Origin: Euryarchaeota archaeon UBA24
GTDB taxonomy: Archaea; Halobacteriota; Halobacteria; Halobacteriales; Hikarchaeaceae
Assembly: GCA_002503845.1 (NCBI GenBank)
Contig: DASO01000004.1
Span: 1-51,846 of the forward strand
Length of the DNA stretch: 51,846 nt
Direction of reading: 5' to 3'
Both the position numbers and the translations under genes were made by a program. Shown one piece after another: positions 1 through 8,517 of this stretch (position 1 is the first letter of the stretch; every line of letters starts with the position of its first letter). Below the pieces are notes generated by a model that was given only the letters and a program-made list of their open reading frames with translations, did not search any database and was not told where the DNA came from.

Positions 1-111
1 GCAGGGATACAATTCGCAGCAGTTGGGGGTTTAGTCTATGAACGTGCGAAGGAACAAGAACTAGGAGAAGAAATACCATCGAAATGGTTTCAACAATCGA
101 TTAGGAATTAG
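1..111 (+). CDS. C-terminal fragment of an unidentified protein
   Basis: Frame 1 is open from the left edge for 36 codons to a TAG at 109-111. The visible tail has a small Ala/Gly-rich hydrophobic stretch (IQFAAVGGLVYERA) followed by a charged end with EELGEE-like and KWFQQ residues. This could be the end of a membrane segment plus cytoplasmic tail, but it is too short to place in a family. The gene lies 38 bp upstream of the hydroxyacid dehydrogenase on the same strand. Its frame and clean stop support a real gene whose body lies outside the window. Confidence 0.55.
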   Translation, partial: AGIQFAAVGGLVYERAKEQELGEEIPSKWFQQSIRN

Positions 112-149
112 ACCGATTATTTTTAGTCAGTGGAAATGAGTCGACATGT

Positions 150-1130
150 ATGGAGCCCTTTTCGGTGGTGTATACAGATAATTCGAAGGGGGGTTTAGAT
201 ATAGAGAGGGACATATTAGGGAAAATTAATGCAGAGTTAATCGATGCAGAGTTATCGGATCGATCTGCCAGAGATCTAATTAAAGAGGCAGATGGTGTTA
301 TTGTGAGCCAGATGGAATTCGATAGAGAAATAATCGAATCACTAGAAAAATGCCGCGTTATTAGCAGAACGGGTATTGGTTTTGAAAATGTGGACTTGGA
401 AGCCGCAACTGAAATGGGGATATATGTTAGTAATGTTCCAGATTACTGCATACCAGAAGTATCAAATCACACTATCGGGTTGATTTTGTCACTGGAACGA
501 CGTATTGTTGGTTTCGACAGAGATATTAGGAAAAATGGATGGGGTGTGGCACGATCAAAGTGGGCAGATATGAGAAGAATCGAGGGTCAGACAATAGGAT
601 TTGTTGCATTTGGGCAAATACCTAAAGAGGTATGTAGAAAGGCGATTGCACTAGGTTTTGATGCAGTAGCTTATGACCCATATGTCGATCCAGAGGAGAT
701 AATAGAAGCAGGGGCAAAATGTGTCGAGAATATTGAAGACCTTCTCAAGATTTCGGATGTAGTATCATTACACGTCCCATTGACTGATGAGACGAGAGGA
801 ATGATTGGGAAGAGGGAACTAGAATTAGTAGGGAAAAATGGATTTATTATCAATACATCTAGGGGAGGGGTCATTGATGAAGAGAGTCTAGTCTGGGCGA
901 TAGAAAATGGAAAAATCGCAGGTGCAGGGCTTGATGTTTATGCAGATGAACCATTCCAATCGAATAACCCTCTATCAGATATAGAAAAAGTTGTGTTGAC
1001 GCCTCATGTTGCTTTTAAATCCGTTGAAAGTGAGCTGAAACAAAGAGAAATTGTCGCAGAAAATATCAGGGCTGTTTTGACAGGGAGAGAACCAATAAAT
1101 ATAGTAAATAAAGAGATTTTTTCGCTATAG
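150..1130 (+). CDS. D-2-hydroxyacid dehydrogenase (phosphoglycerate dehydrogenase/CtBP-like)
   Basis: This 326-residue NAD(P)-dependent oxidoreductase would interconvert a 2-keto acid and a D-2-hydroxy acid; the substrate cannot be told. The catalytic residues expected for the family are visible: Arg238 in NTSRGG, Glu267 in ADEP and His286 in LTPHVA. The Rossmann motif lies near residues 150-158 and is odd: the first Gly of GxGxxG is Ala153 (AFGQIP). There is no C-terminal ACT or regulatory domain, so it is shorter than long-form SerA. The ATG at 150 sits just after an out-of-frame ATG at 146. The 3' end overlaps the convergent MBL-fold gene by 6 bp. Confidence 0.9.
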   Translation: MEPFSVVYTDNSKGGLDIERDILGKINAELIDAELSDRSARDLIKEADGVIVSQMEFDREIIESLEKCRVISRTGIGFENVDLEAATEMGIYVSNVPDYCIPEVSNHTIGLILSLERRIVGFDRDIRKNGWGVARSKWADMRRIEGQTIGFVAFGQIPKEVCRKAIALGFDAVAYDPYVDPEEIIEAGAKCVENIEDLLKISDVVSLHVPLTDETRGMIGKRELELVGKNGFIINTSRGGVIDEESLVWAIENGKIAGAGLDVYADEPFQSNNPLSDIEKVVLTPHVAFKSVESELKQREIVAENIRAVLTGREPINIVNKEIFSL

Positions 1131-1964
1131 AGTTAACATGTCTCCGATTTCAACTACTTCGATGTGGTGAGGAAATTCAAATCCTCTTGCATGAGGGACC
1201 AAGGATGAGGGGTCTGCAGTTAGTCCTTTCCACATATCCCAATGGGCGGGAATCAATCGTTTTAGACGTAATTGGCAAGACGCTTGAATGATATCTGACT
1301 CATCACAATACCATTTCGTGAGCTTTGGTTTGCGTGTTTTTTTGTTAAGAATAATTCCAGAAGATCCAAACGCTAATGCACCTAGATCTATATCATACTT
1401 AGCCCCAATATCATCGAGACAGGGGTGTGGTTTTGTATCCCCTCCGTGAAAAAAAGTACCGGTTTTGTGTTGAATTATATAAGAAACAGGATGGCGTGCT
1501 CCGGGATCATGTGCTGGTTCTACATGGATTGTAAAAGAGCCTACAGAAAAGCTATCTCCTTCGGAGACTTCAATGAATTGAGAGGGGTCAACGTCCCAAT
1601 TTTCGACCCAGTTTTCAGATTCAATTTTACTTAGGCTAGCATCGGGCGCATAGTATGGGGATTTATGTTTAGAAAGAATTGGTGCTTGAGATTCTGCGTG
1701 GACGTGGTCGGTGTGATCGTGAGTAGCAAGAATGGCGTCCGAGTGGTGTATAGCAGAGGGGTGAAAGGGGACAGGGATCATTCGAACTGTTCTGGGGGGG
1801 TCCCCACTGCCAAGGTATGGATCGATAAAAAGGGTAGTTCCATCATTAGCTTTGAGTACAAAGCCTTGACACCCTAGGTACCAGATTGACACGCCAGAGG
1901 GGGTTGAATTGTGTATTTGATTGGGCAAATAGTCTCCCCAAGTTGAATGGATAGTTTCGTTCAT
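1125..1964 (-). CDS. Metallo-beta-lactamase fold hydrolase, UlaG-like
   Basis: This 279-residue protein has the MBL-fold metal motif THDHTDH at residues 81-87. Further ligands are likely in the HDPG, FHGGD and PAHWDMWKG segments. Overall it resembles the UlaG/RomA-like branch (L-ascorbate-6-phosphate lactonase relatives), whose archaeal members are mostly uncharacterised, so the substrate is unknown. The gene follows the YlbF-like gene after 30 bp on the same strand and is probably the last gene of the ubiD-hydrolase-ylbF-MBL run. A run of seven G (1794-1800) lies inside it, in frame. Confidence 0.85.
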   Translation of the reverse strand: MNETIHSTWGDYLPNQIHNSTPSGVSIWYLGCQGFVLKANDGTTLFIDPYLGSGDPPRTVRMIPVPFHPSAIHHSDAILATHDHTDHVHAESQAPILSKHKSPYYAPDASLSKIESENWVENWDVDPSQFIEVSEGDSFSVGSFTIHVEPAHDPGARHPVSYIIQHKTGTFFHGGDTKPHPCLDDIGAKYDIDLGALAFGSSGIILNKKTRKPKLTKWYCDESDIIQASCQLRLKRLIPAHWDMWKGLTADPSSLVPHARGFEFPHHIEVVEIGDMLTL

Positions 1965-1994
1965 AACATGTGGGTTGTGAAGGTATGAAAGTAA

Positions 1995-2393
1995 CTAAGA
2001 GCAGCCACATCCACTGATCTGCTCTCCAAAATTTAGAGAAAGCTCCTCGGAAATATACTCATTGGTTTTTTCTAATTGGGCTAGCAATTCTTGTTGAGTT
2101 TCTAAAAAATGCTCCATCGTGGGTAAGTTGTTGAGTTCTTCTTGTAGCTCTCCGACTTTGTCTAAGTCCTCTTTGGTTGCTTCACCGCTAGCTCTTTTTA
2201 TTATGAATAATTGCCTTTGTTTTTCAAAATCATTGATAAGTTCTTGGGCCTCCGAATCGCCTTTCACTTGATCTCGGGCTTGTTCATACGCTTTATATTC
2301 CGGTAAATTGGAAATTGCCTCTCCAAGAAGCTTGCCGAATGTTTCTATTTCGGAGGAGGGTTTCGATAAATCAGAATCTGCTTTGGTGCTCAT
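1995..2393 (-). CDS. YlbF/YmcA family protein
   Basis: This 132-residue protein is mostly helical, charged and coiled-coil-like. The central part (about 20-115) matches the YlbF/YmcA (DUF964) pattern, with conserved YKAYEQARDQV and a helix rich in Glu, Gln and Leu. It ends in a Cys-rich tail, SGCGCS. In Bacillus, family members form a complex that acts with RNase Y on mRNA maturation; the archaeal role is unknown. The Cys pair at the extreme C-terminus could bind a metal or Fe-S cluster, which is inference. It lies between the alpha/beta hydrolase and the MBL gene in a minus-strand run. Confidence 0.8.
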   Translation of the reverse strand: MSTKADSDLSKPSSEIETFGKLLGEAISNLPEYKAYEQARDQVKGDSEAQELINDFEKQRQLFIIKRASGEATKEDLDKVGELQEELNNLPTMEHFLETQQELLAQLEKTNEYISEELSLNFGEQISGCGCS

Positions 2394-2438
2394 AGGAGAG
2401 ATTTCGCAGGAGAGGATTTATGTGTGCCGAATGAAGCA

Positions 2439-3101
2439 CTAAGGAACGTGTTTAGAAATCCATTGTTGCAATTCCATGAGCGTGCTTTGTTCAATATAAT
2501 GGCCCCCGGGGTGTGATGAAAATGTCACGTCGCACCCTAGTTCTTCTAATTTCTTTTTGGTTTTATCGATTTTATGTAAAGGGATGAGTTCATCTGCAAT
2601 CCCTGCCGATAAAAACACAGGTTTATTCAGGAGTCCGGCATGGGACGAATTAAAAAAAGAAGTGGGAAGGTATCCGCTAAAACCAATACACCAAGAATAA
2701 TCAGACGGGGATTTGCAAAGAAGAGAAAGAGAAAGTATAGTTCCTTGGCTAAATCCCAATAGACCTATTTTGTGAGGTTCTAAGTTGTATAGTTCTATGA
2801 CCGCATCCCGGCTTTTATTGATTAAATCTATACTTTGATTTAAAGAATCGGGTTCTGGTTGATCGGGAATTTCCCCAGTGGGAGAGAGGTTGATTGGATA
2901 CCAACAATAACCGCTAGACAAAGGGAAGGGGGCACGCAAACTGATTATAAAAATGTCAGATGGGAAATGGCGTGATAAAGAAGAAAGATCCAGCTCATTT
3001 GCACCATATCCGTGTAGAAAAAATACTGCAGAAGAGGGCTGTTCTGTCGGATTTTGTGACTGTAGAACTTCAAAGTCAAGAGGGATTTCAAGAGATTCCA
3101 T
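2439..3101 (-). CDS. Phospholipase/carboxylesterase family alpha/beta hydrolase
   Basis: This 220-residue cytosolic serine hydrolase has no signal peptide. The full catalytic triad is visible: Ser118 in the nucleophile elbow GFSQG, Asp170 in AGIADELIP and His201 in PGGHYI. The oxyanion region is HGYGANE, near residues 30-36. Size and motif order match the acyl-protein thioesterase/YpfH-type carboxylesterases. The substrate cannot be told from sequence. The gene is 43 bp downstream of the UbiD-like gene and is probably cotranscribed with it. Confidence 0.87.
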   Translation of the reverse strand: MESLEIPLDFEVLQSQNPTEQPSSAVFFLHGYGANELDLSSLSRHFPSDIFIISLRAPFPLSSGYCWYPINLSPTGEIPDQPEPDSLNQSIDLINKSRDAVIELYNLEPHKIGLLGFSQGTILSLSLLCKSPSDYSWCIGFSGYLPTSFFNSSHAGLLNKPVFLSAGIADELIPLHKIDKTKKKLEELGCDVTFSSHPGGHYIEQSTLMELQQWISKHVP

Positions 3102-3144
3102 GGTGTTCTTTAGTCGGTGAAGGGGGTGAAAAGATATAGGAATA

Positions 3145-4617
3145 TCACTCTAGTTCTCGGTAGCGTTTGAGAGAATTTTGATCAATTAAGTCGTCCCACC
3201 GAGAGAGAATTTCTTCTTTTGCATGGTCGGGGACACTACATCTCGCAGGATAAGCGTATTCGAGTGGGACAGTGGCATCTATAATCATTTTGGCATTTTT
3301 ATTATCATACTCAGGTCGGACTGTTGGGTCGAGAGTATTACCTTTTGCCCCGGGAATGATGTCCAAATCTTCTTCCACGCGGCACCGTGTAGAAACTGCC
3401 CAAAGAACTTCTTCCTCATTGAACACATCAATATCGTCGTCGACGACTATAACGTGTTTGACTAGATCTCCTGCAGCTAGTGCTGCAAGACCTGCCATTT
3501 TCCCTTCCCCTTCTGCTTTTTTGTCAATTGAGAGATATGCCCTAAATCTGCCACATCCACTAGGGGGGTGATGGATTGCAGTGAGGCCTGCGATGCGACC
3601 ATGAATTTTTAGAGCATTGTAGCGACTGCCTTCTTGGGGCAAGGTTCCAGTTAACCAGTGGTCTCGGTGTCCGGCAAAAACAGTTTGAAGAACAGCGTTT
3701 TTTCGACGAGTTATGTTTTTGACATTTATCAAAGGGCGCATTCTTTGTGGCCCATAATATCCAGGGTATTCGCCGAATGGTGCCTCTGCCTCTAATTCGT
3801 GGGGTGGAATTTCACCTTCAATGACGATCTCTGCATCTGCAGGTACCATGAAATCATCCCCCCATGTTTCTGAAGGAACAAGCCTGACAGGTTCTTGCAT
3901 CATTCCTCCTGCAATTTCGTATTCGTCAACCCCATATGCTGCAAGAGTTAGAGCACCTAGGTAAAATGAAGGATGATGGCCTGCCACAATGGCCACTTTA
4001 GTCGTGCGATCGCTAGCCCAATTTTTATTGACTATCCGATGATTATGACGGGGGGACATGTGAATTCCAAGCTTATCAGGTCCTTTATACTGCGTACGTA
4101 GGAAGGCTATATTGTAGAATTCATGGCCAAATTCATCCACATCTTCAGGAGGGGCTTGCATTACATTTGCCATGTCAATATAAGGGGCAGGGTCCATCTC
4201 ATTGATATGCATGATAGGGAGTCGCCTAAGATCGACATGTCCGTACGCATCAACGTGGCTTACTTCTTTTACAGGGGCATCTTTGGGATCAATAATTTCG
4301 GGTAAAATTCGTTCTCTTTCTCGGCGAGCATATTCGAGTGCAGGTTCCATTCGATATTGAGTTCTACGTAATCCTAGCGCGCGAGAGATTCTTTTTCGAT
4401 CGGCGAATACATTGCTTGCTAGTGTTACTTTTCCCGGGGTAGTGTCTAAGCCATCAATTCCTGAAGGATTGGTAAAATGGACAAGGGGGAACTCCCCACG
4501 TTCTTCAAGATGTTCAAGTATTGCACTAGCTTCAAATTTATCAGGGTGAATGGCGCTAGATATTTCTAAAACTTCTTCTTCGACTTCGGCTATGAAGTCT
4601 TGTAAGTTTTTTGCCAT
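3145..4617 (-). CDS. ubiD: UbiD family prenylated-FMN decarboxylase
   Basis: This 490-residue protein is the usual length for UbiD enzymes, which reversibly decarboxylate alpha,beta-unsaturated or aromatic acids with prenylated FMN. The catalytic pair is visible as E278-APFG-E283, as in Fdc1, and R174 or a neighbour is the likely third residue. GHHPSFYLGA and GGMMQEPVRL are typical of the family. No ubiX-like prenyltransferase is in the window. The substrate is not predictable: menaquinone-like aromatic acids or trans-anhydromevalonate phosphate are possibilities only. An A/T box at 4637-4645 lies about 25 nt upstream of the ATG, suggesting a leaderless transcript that continues into the hydrolase gene. 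Confidence 0.9.
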   Translation of the reverse strand: MAKNLQDFIAEVEEEVLEISSAIHPDKFEASAILEHLEERGEFPLVHFTNPSGIDGLDTTPGKVTLASNVFADRKRISRALGLRRTQYRMEPALEYARRERERILPEIIDPKDAPVKEVSHVDAYGHVDLRRLPIMHINEMDPAPYIDMANVMQAPPEDVDEFGHEFYNIAFLRTQYKGPDKLGIHMSPRHNHRIVNKNWASDRTTKVAIVAGHHPSFYLGALTLAAYGVDEYEIAGGMMQEPVRLVPSETWGDDFMVPADAEIVIEGEIPPHELEAEAPFGEYPGYYGPQRMRPLINVKNITRRKNAVLQTVFAGHRDHWLTGTLPQEGSRYNALKIHGRIAGLTAIHHPPSGCGRFRAYLSIDKKAEGEGKMAGLAALAAGDLVKHVIVVDDDIDVFNEEEVLWAVSTRCRVEEDLDIIPGAKGNTLDPTVRPEYDNKNAKMIIDATVPLEYAYPARCSVPDHAKEEILSRWDDLIDQNSLKRYRELE

Positions 4618-4636
4618 GCATAATCAAAAAGGGGAG

Positions 4637-4645
4637 AGATGATAA
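4637..4645 (-). promoter_or_regulatory. Probable TATA box of the ubiD operon
   Basis: Read on the minus strand this is CTTTATC, centred about 25 nt upstream of the ubiD ATG. It fits an archaeal promoter giving a nearly leaderless transcript. It overlaps the farthest possible upstream start of dph2, which argues against that start. Confidence 0.5.
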
Positions 4646-4660
4646 AGAGAGGTGTTTGTA

Positions 4661-4673
4661 CAAAAATAAATAA
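4661..4673 (+). promoter_or_regulatory. Probable TATA box of dph2
   Basis: The A/T-rich tract AAAAATAAATAAG is the only good TATA candidate upstream of dph2. It would start transcription near 4693-4697, which makes the ATG at 4723 the first in-frame start and excludes the 4639 ATG. Confidence 0.45.
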
Positions 4674-4722
4674 GAAAGTAGAAGCGCCGACGTTAAAAGA
4701 TTCGAGATGCACAAGAGACATA

Positions 4723-5772
4723 ATGGAGAGGGAATGGGAATCGGATATGGAAGGCCAACCTGAATCTATGATGGAACTTACATACGAGAGAGAGTGGGAT
4801 TATGAGCTTGACCAAATATTAGAAGCTATCAAAGAGAAAGGGGCAAAAACGATTGGATTGCAATTTCCAGAGGGATTAAAACGCAGAGGTCCAGCGATAG
4901 TAAACGATCTAAAAGAGAAATTGCCAAAAAAGGTGGTCGTCGCGATTTCGGGACAGCCTTGTTATGGAGCTTGTGACTTGGATATGCATCTATTGAAGAG
5001 ATCAGACCTTTTCGTTCATTTTGGACATAGTCCGATGAAAACTTCTGAGAAAATAATATATGTTCCTTTATATTCCAATGTGGAGGTTGTGCCAATAATG
5101 AAACTTGCTCTTAAAGAATTAGAAATTCCAAATTCCAATCCTGATGTTGGACTCGTGACAACCACCCAGCATCAGAATAGATTTGAGGAGATGAAAAAAT
5201 TCTTGGAAGATGAAGGGTATACGGTCCATACTAGAAGAGGAGACGAAAGGTTGACACATGAGGGACAAGTTTTGGGTTGCAACTATGCCTCTGCCGATGT
5301 GGACGCTAGTCAGATAATGTATGTAGGAGGGGGAAAATTCCATCCACTTGGATTGGCAATGATGCATAGAGATAAACGAGTGGTGATTGCAGATCCGGTA
5401 AATAATCTAGTTTCTATTGCAGATGCGGATAAATTTATCAAGCAACGATATGCAGCAATTCATAAAGCGATGGGTGCGAAAACGTGGGGAATAATATATT
5501 GCACAAAGATCGGACAGGGGAGATGGGAATTGGCAGAAGAAATAATTGAAGATAATGAGAATGCATATGTAATTACCCTGGATGAGATCACTCCGGATCG
5601 ATTATTGAATTTCAAATTAGATGCTTTCGTAAATACGGGCTGTCCACGAATATCGACGGATGACGGTCCCAGATTCAAAAAACCCATGCTTACTCCGCAA
5701 GAGTACTGGATCGCTACGGGGAGAGACCCATTGGAGTCACTGGCCTTTGATACATTCCATGGAACGTGGTAG
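4723..5772 (+). CDS. dph2: Diphthamide biosynthesis enzyme Dph2
   Basis: This radical enzyme transfers the 3-amino-3-carboxypropyl group of SAM to the target histidine of elongation factor 2. The three cysteines that bind the 4Fe-4S cluster are visible in GQPCYGACD, LGCNYAS and NTGCPRIS, one per domain of the three-fold pseudo-repeat. The conserved LQFPEGLKRR opens the first domain. The frame is open from 4639, but that start overlaps the divergent ubiD promoter and adds a poorly conserved Lys-rich tail. I chose ATG 4723; ATG 4747 is also possible. The stop codon is followed immediately by the methyltransferase gene. Confidence 0.93.
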   Translation: MEREWESDMEGQPESMMELTYEREWDYELDQILEAIKEKGAKTIGLQFPEGLKRRGPAIVNDLKEKLPKKVVVAISGQPCYGACDLDMHLLKRSDLFVHFGHSPMKTSEKIIYVPLYSNVEVVPIMKLALKELEIPNSNPDVGLVTTTQHQNRFEEMKKFLEDEGYTVHTRRGDERLTHEGQVLGCNYASADVDASQIMYVGGGKFHPLGLAMMHRDKRVVIADPVNNLVSIADADKFIKQRYAAIHKAMGAKTWGIIYCTKIGQGRWELAEEIIEDNENAYVITLDEITPDRLLNFKLDAFVNTGCPRISTDDGPRFKKPMLTPQEYWIATGRDPLESLAFDTFHGTW

Positions 5773-5774
5773 GA

Positions 5775-6407
5775 ATGGTAAGTGGGAAGAAGAAATTGGA
5801 GTTAAACTTATCGAGGGTCTCCGATTTTGAGAATCCAAATATTAAATATGAACAATATATGACTTCTGCGGAAGTGGCTTCTACGATAATTCATGTAGCA
5901 GATATGAATGGAGATATACAAGGCAAAAGTATTGTGGATTTGGGAACAGGTACAGGGATGCTAGCAATAGGGGCTGCTCTGAGAAATCCAAGAAAGGTAG
6001 TAGGAATAGAAAAGGACAAAGATGCCCTTTCGATCGCCAAAAGGAATGAGGATTTAATTTCACCGGAAGTGGCGGTGGAATGGATACTGGCAGACGTGAA
6101 ATGCGTTCCAATTAAAATGGCAGGAAAGGATGATGTGACAGGGATAATGAATCCGCCATTTGGTGCGCAAAAAAATCATAAGTATGCAGATAGAATTTTT
6201 TTAGAAAAAATATCAGAAATTTCATCGATTTCTTATTCCATACATAACTGCGATAGCATAGATTTTATAAAGACTTTTGTTGAAGGAAGAGGGGGGGTCA
6301 TTTCACATTCATATTCGGCGACTATGGAGTTGAAAAAGAGTCAGATCTTCCATACTAAAATGAGGAAAAAAATTGAAACAGAAGTTCATCGGATAAGGTG
6401 GAGATGA
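5775..6407 (+). CDS. METTL5-like N6-adenine methyltransferase
   Basis: This class I SAM-dependent methyltransferase has the SAM-binding motif VDLGTGTGMLAIGA near the N-terminus and the catalytic NPPFG motif typical of N6-adenine enzymes. Size (about 210 residues) and the GIEKDKDAL acidic loop match the archaeal relatives of METTL5, which modify 16S/18S rRNA. A GTG at 5766 is in frame and overlaps dph2, but the ATG at 5775, two bases after the dph2 stop, is more likely. The gene is almost certainly translated from the dph2 transcript. Confidence 0.87.
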   Translation: MVSGKKKLELNLSRVSDFENPNIKYEQYMTSAEVASTIIHVADMNGDIQGKSIVDLGTGTGMLAIGAALRNPRKVVGIEKDKDALSIAKRNEDLISPEVAVEWILADVKCVPIKMAGKDDVTGIMNPPFGAQKNHKYADRIFLEKISEISSISYSIHNCDSIDFIKTFVEGRGGVISHSYSATMELKKSQIFHTKMRKKIETEVHRIRWR

Positions 6408-6411
6408 AATT

Positions 6412-6813
6412 CTAACTATGTTTGTAGGTTGCCCGACCCATTGCGAGAGTTTTTTGGGAATCTTCAGATTGATAGAGTTTCATATCTGCGACGCCAGTAG
6501 AGGATCCAATTTTAATCACCTCGCCGTGAACTAATAAATCGGAATTAATTGCAGGGGACAGATAATCTACGCTGAGGTTAATGGTAGGAGATTTAGACCC
6601 TACAACGGAGAAAATGGCATAATGACCAGCTATATCCAATAGGCTTGCTATAATGCCACCGTGAATTATGCCTAGTTTAGGATTGACTAGAAGTTCTTCG
6701 CGAAAGGGGATTTTTAACATAACCTCTCCTGACTCATATTTTTCGAATTGAATTCCAAGAAATTGATGAAATGGAGAATTATGGAGCAATCGTTTTGCAG
6801 CAGATAGGTCCAT
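6412..6813 (-). CDS. PaaI-type hotdog thioesterase
   Basis: This single hotdog-fold domain carries the signature HGGIIASLLDIAGHYA, typical of the PaaI/YdiI acyl-CoA thioesterases. It would hydrolyse an acyl- or aryl-CoA. The longest frame starts at 6840 with a phenylalanine-rich tail, but the ATG at 6813 (MDLSAAKRLL) matches where homologues begin. The gene is the downstream member of a minus-strand group with acyl-CoA synthetase and MDR dehydrogenase. A DHNA-CoA thioesterase role for the men pathway is possible because no menI is visible elsewhere here. This is inference. Confidence 0.83.
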   Translation of the reverse strand: MDLSAAKRLLHNSPFHQFLGIQFEKYESGEVMLKIPFREELLVNPKLGIIHGGIIASLLDIAGHYAIFSVVGSKSPTINLSVDYLSPAINSDLLVHGEVIKIGSSTGVADMKLYQSEDSQKTLAMGRATYKHS

Positions 6814-6877
6814 AATAGAAAAGAATAGGGTTTGGAACAAAACGTCGTCGGTGTGGTATGCCAGAGGAAGAGAGAGA

Positions 6878-6900
6878 GGGAGAGAGGGAGGGGGCGGGGG
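6878..6900 (+). other. G-quadruplex-type motif in a purine tract
   Basis: Four G runs (3, 3, 5 and 5 long) are separated by loops of 5, 1 and 1 nt at the end of a longer GA-rich tract from about 6862. The motif lies between the acyl-CoA synthetase stop and the thioesterase start. On the RNA strand of those genes it is a C-rich pyrimidine tract. Confidence 0.6.
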
Positions 6901-6930
6901 AGAAATTAGAGAATGTGCAATTGGAGGGGA

Positions 6931-8517
6931 TTATAATGGATCGGGGAAATGTTGAAGTGCGATGTCCTTTGCCGCAAGTCGATCTATTTTTCCAGTGCCC
7001 GAAAGGGGCAATGTTGGGACAAATAAAACCCGACGTGGATGTGCATATGCAGGGCCATTGTTTAAAGCAAATTGTTTAATTTCCTCTTCACTTGTTTCAT
7101 CTGCAATAACAAGGGCAACGGGTGCGGCTCCTTTGATTGAATGGGGAAGTGAGATTACACAAACATCTCGGACAGAAGGGTGTGCAGATAACAGTGACTC
7201 AACTTCTGCAGGGTAGACATTTTCCCCACCAACATTCATCATGTCATCAATTCTGCCAACGATGTAGTGGAATCCTTGATCGTCTATGTAGGCGAGATCC
7301 CCTGTATGTAAAAATCGAGAGTCCCCAATCAATTCAAAAGTGGATTTTTCTATAGTGGGGAGATTGTGATAGGAGCCCAGTCCGGGACTAGAAATGATTA
7401 ATTCCCCTATGTCTCCAGAGGGGAGTTTCTCATTCGTCATTGGGTCAATTATATGAGTTATCACACCGGGCAAAGGCACACCGGAGCTTCCTAGTTTTCT
7501 AGTCCCATCACGAGGAGATAAAGTAACAATTGGCCCACCCTCAGTGAGACCATATGCCATCCCCATGGGCGCATTGAAAATTCTTTCAAAAGAGGTTATA
7601 AGAGATTCTGGTAAACTAGAACTTCCAGATACGGCCCATTCGATGCTAGAAACATCATATTTAGATAAAGAATCAGTATCATCGACTAAAAGTTTGAACA
7701 TGGCAGGGACACCGCGAAGATAAGTGACTTTGAATTTGTCTATGGATTTGATCATTTTTTTCGAATCGAATCCGCGAAGAATAACGGTGGACCCTCCAAC
7801 AAGAAGCATGGGTTTTATCGCGCCATTTAGTGCATTACTATGGTACATGGGGGCAGCAACAATTGCGCGGTCAGATTCTTGTAGTCTATGGAATTTGCAA
7901 ATTGTACTAGCATTCCAGGTAGATCCCCCATGAGTTAACACGACACCTTTTGGATTGCCAGTTGACCCGCTCGTATAAGATTGGAATGCGGCATCATTTG
8001 GTAAGACTTCAACAGACCCACTCAAGGGGGTAGCAGCATCCATTAGGTGGGAAAGGTTGTGGAAAGAAAGATCGGGGGAATCCGCAGGAAAATGGTCTTT
8101 TTCGTCACAGGAGAAAAGTATGTCAGATATTTTGGAAGACTGGGCAGACTGGATGGCCTTTTGAAAAATATGGCTTTGAGAACTAGATATAATTAGAGAG
8201 GCACCAGCATCTCGTACTATATAAGAACAAGTTTCAATTGGCAATTCAATGTTTATTAACACGGGTACGGCCCCGACCCTCATTGAGCCAAAAAGTGCAT
8301 ATAGGAACTCTATCTGGTTTGGAAAAAATAACGCTATCCGGTCCCCTTTTGAAATATTCATAGAATCGAGAATCGACCTTACTTTTGCCGTATTGATTTC
8401 AAGCTGTTGAAAGGATATTTCAACCCCACTCTCACCGTCGATGAGAGCTATTTTGGCGGGGTTTTGTATAACAGAAGAATGGAAAATTTCCCCCAAATTC
8501 GTAGTTGAAACGGACAT
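6931..8517 (-). CDS. AMP-forming acyl-CoA synthetase
   Basis: This 528-residue member of the ANL superfamily activates a carboxylic acid with ATP and CoA. The motifs appear in order: A3 loop YTSGSTGNPKG, A5 YGLTEGGP, then HTGD, hinge GRIDDMMNVGGENVYPAE and the C-terminal A10 lysine in SGTGKIDR. The organisation resembles medium- or long-chain fatty acid CoA ligases; the exact acid is unknown. Its start codon shares one base with the upstream dehydrogenase stop (TAATG), so the two are translationally coupled. It retains the A10 lysine that the MenE of this window lacks. Confidence 0.88.
   Translation of the reverse strand: MSVSTTNLGEIFHSSVIQNPAKIALIDGESGVEISFQQLEINTAKVRSILDSMNISKGDRIALFFPNQIEFLYALFGSMRVGAVPVLINIELPIETCSYIVRDAGASLIISSSQSHIFQKAIQSAQSSKISDILFSCDEKDHFPADSPDLSFHNLSHLMDAATPLSGSVEVLPNDAAFQSYTSGSTGNPKGVVLTHGGSTWNASTICKFHRLQESDRAIVAAPMYHSNALNGAIKPMLLVGGSTVILRGFDSKKMIKSIDKFKVTYLRGVPAMFKLLVDDTDSLSKYDVSSIEWAVSGSSSLPESLITSFERIFNAPMGMAYGLTEGGPIVTLSPRDGTRKLGSSGVPLPGVITHIIDPMTNEKLPSGDIGELIISSPGLGSYHNLPTIEKSTFELIGDSRFLHTGDLAYIDDQGFHYIVGRIDDMMNVGGENVYPAEVESLLSAHPSVRDVCVISLPHSIKGAAPVALVIADETSEEEIKQFALNNGPAYAHPRRVLFVPTLPLSGTGKIDRLAAKDIALQHFPDPL

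Noticed and set aside
6858..7079. + strand open frame of 73 codons beginning in the GA tract
   Set aside because: Mostly antisense to the 3' end of the acyl-CoA synthetase; the N-terminal part is GA-repeat low complexity (Glu/Gly/Arg). No family resemblance.
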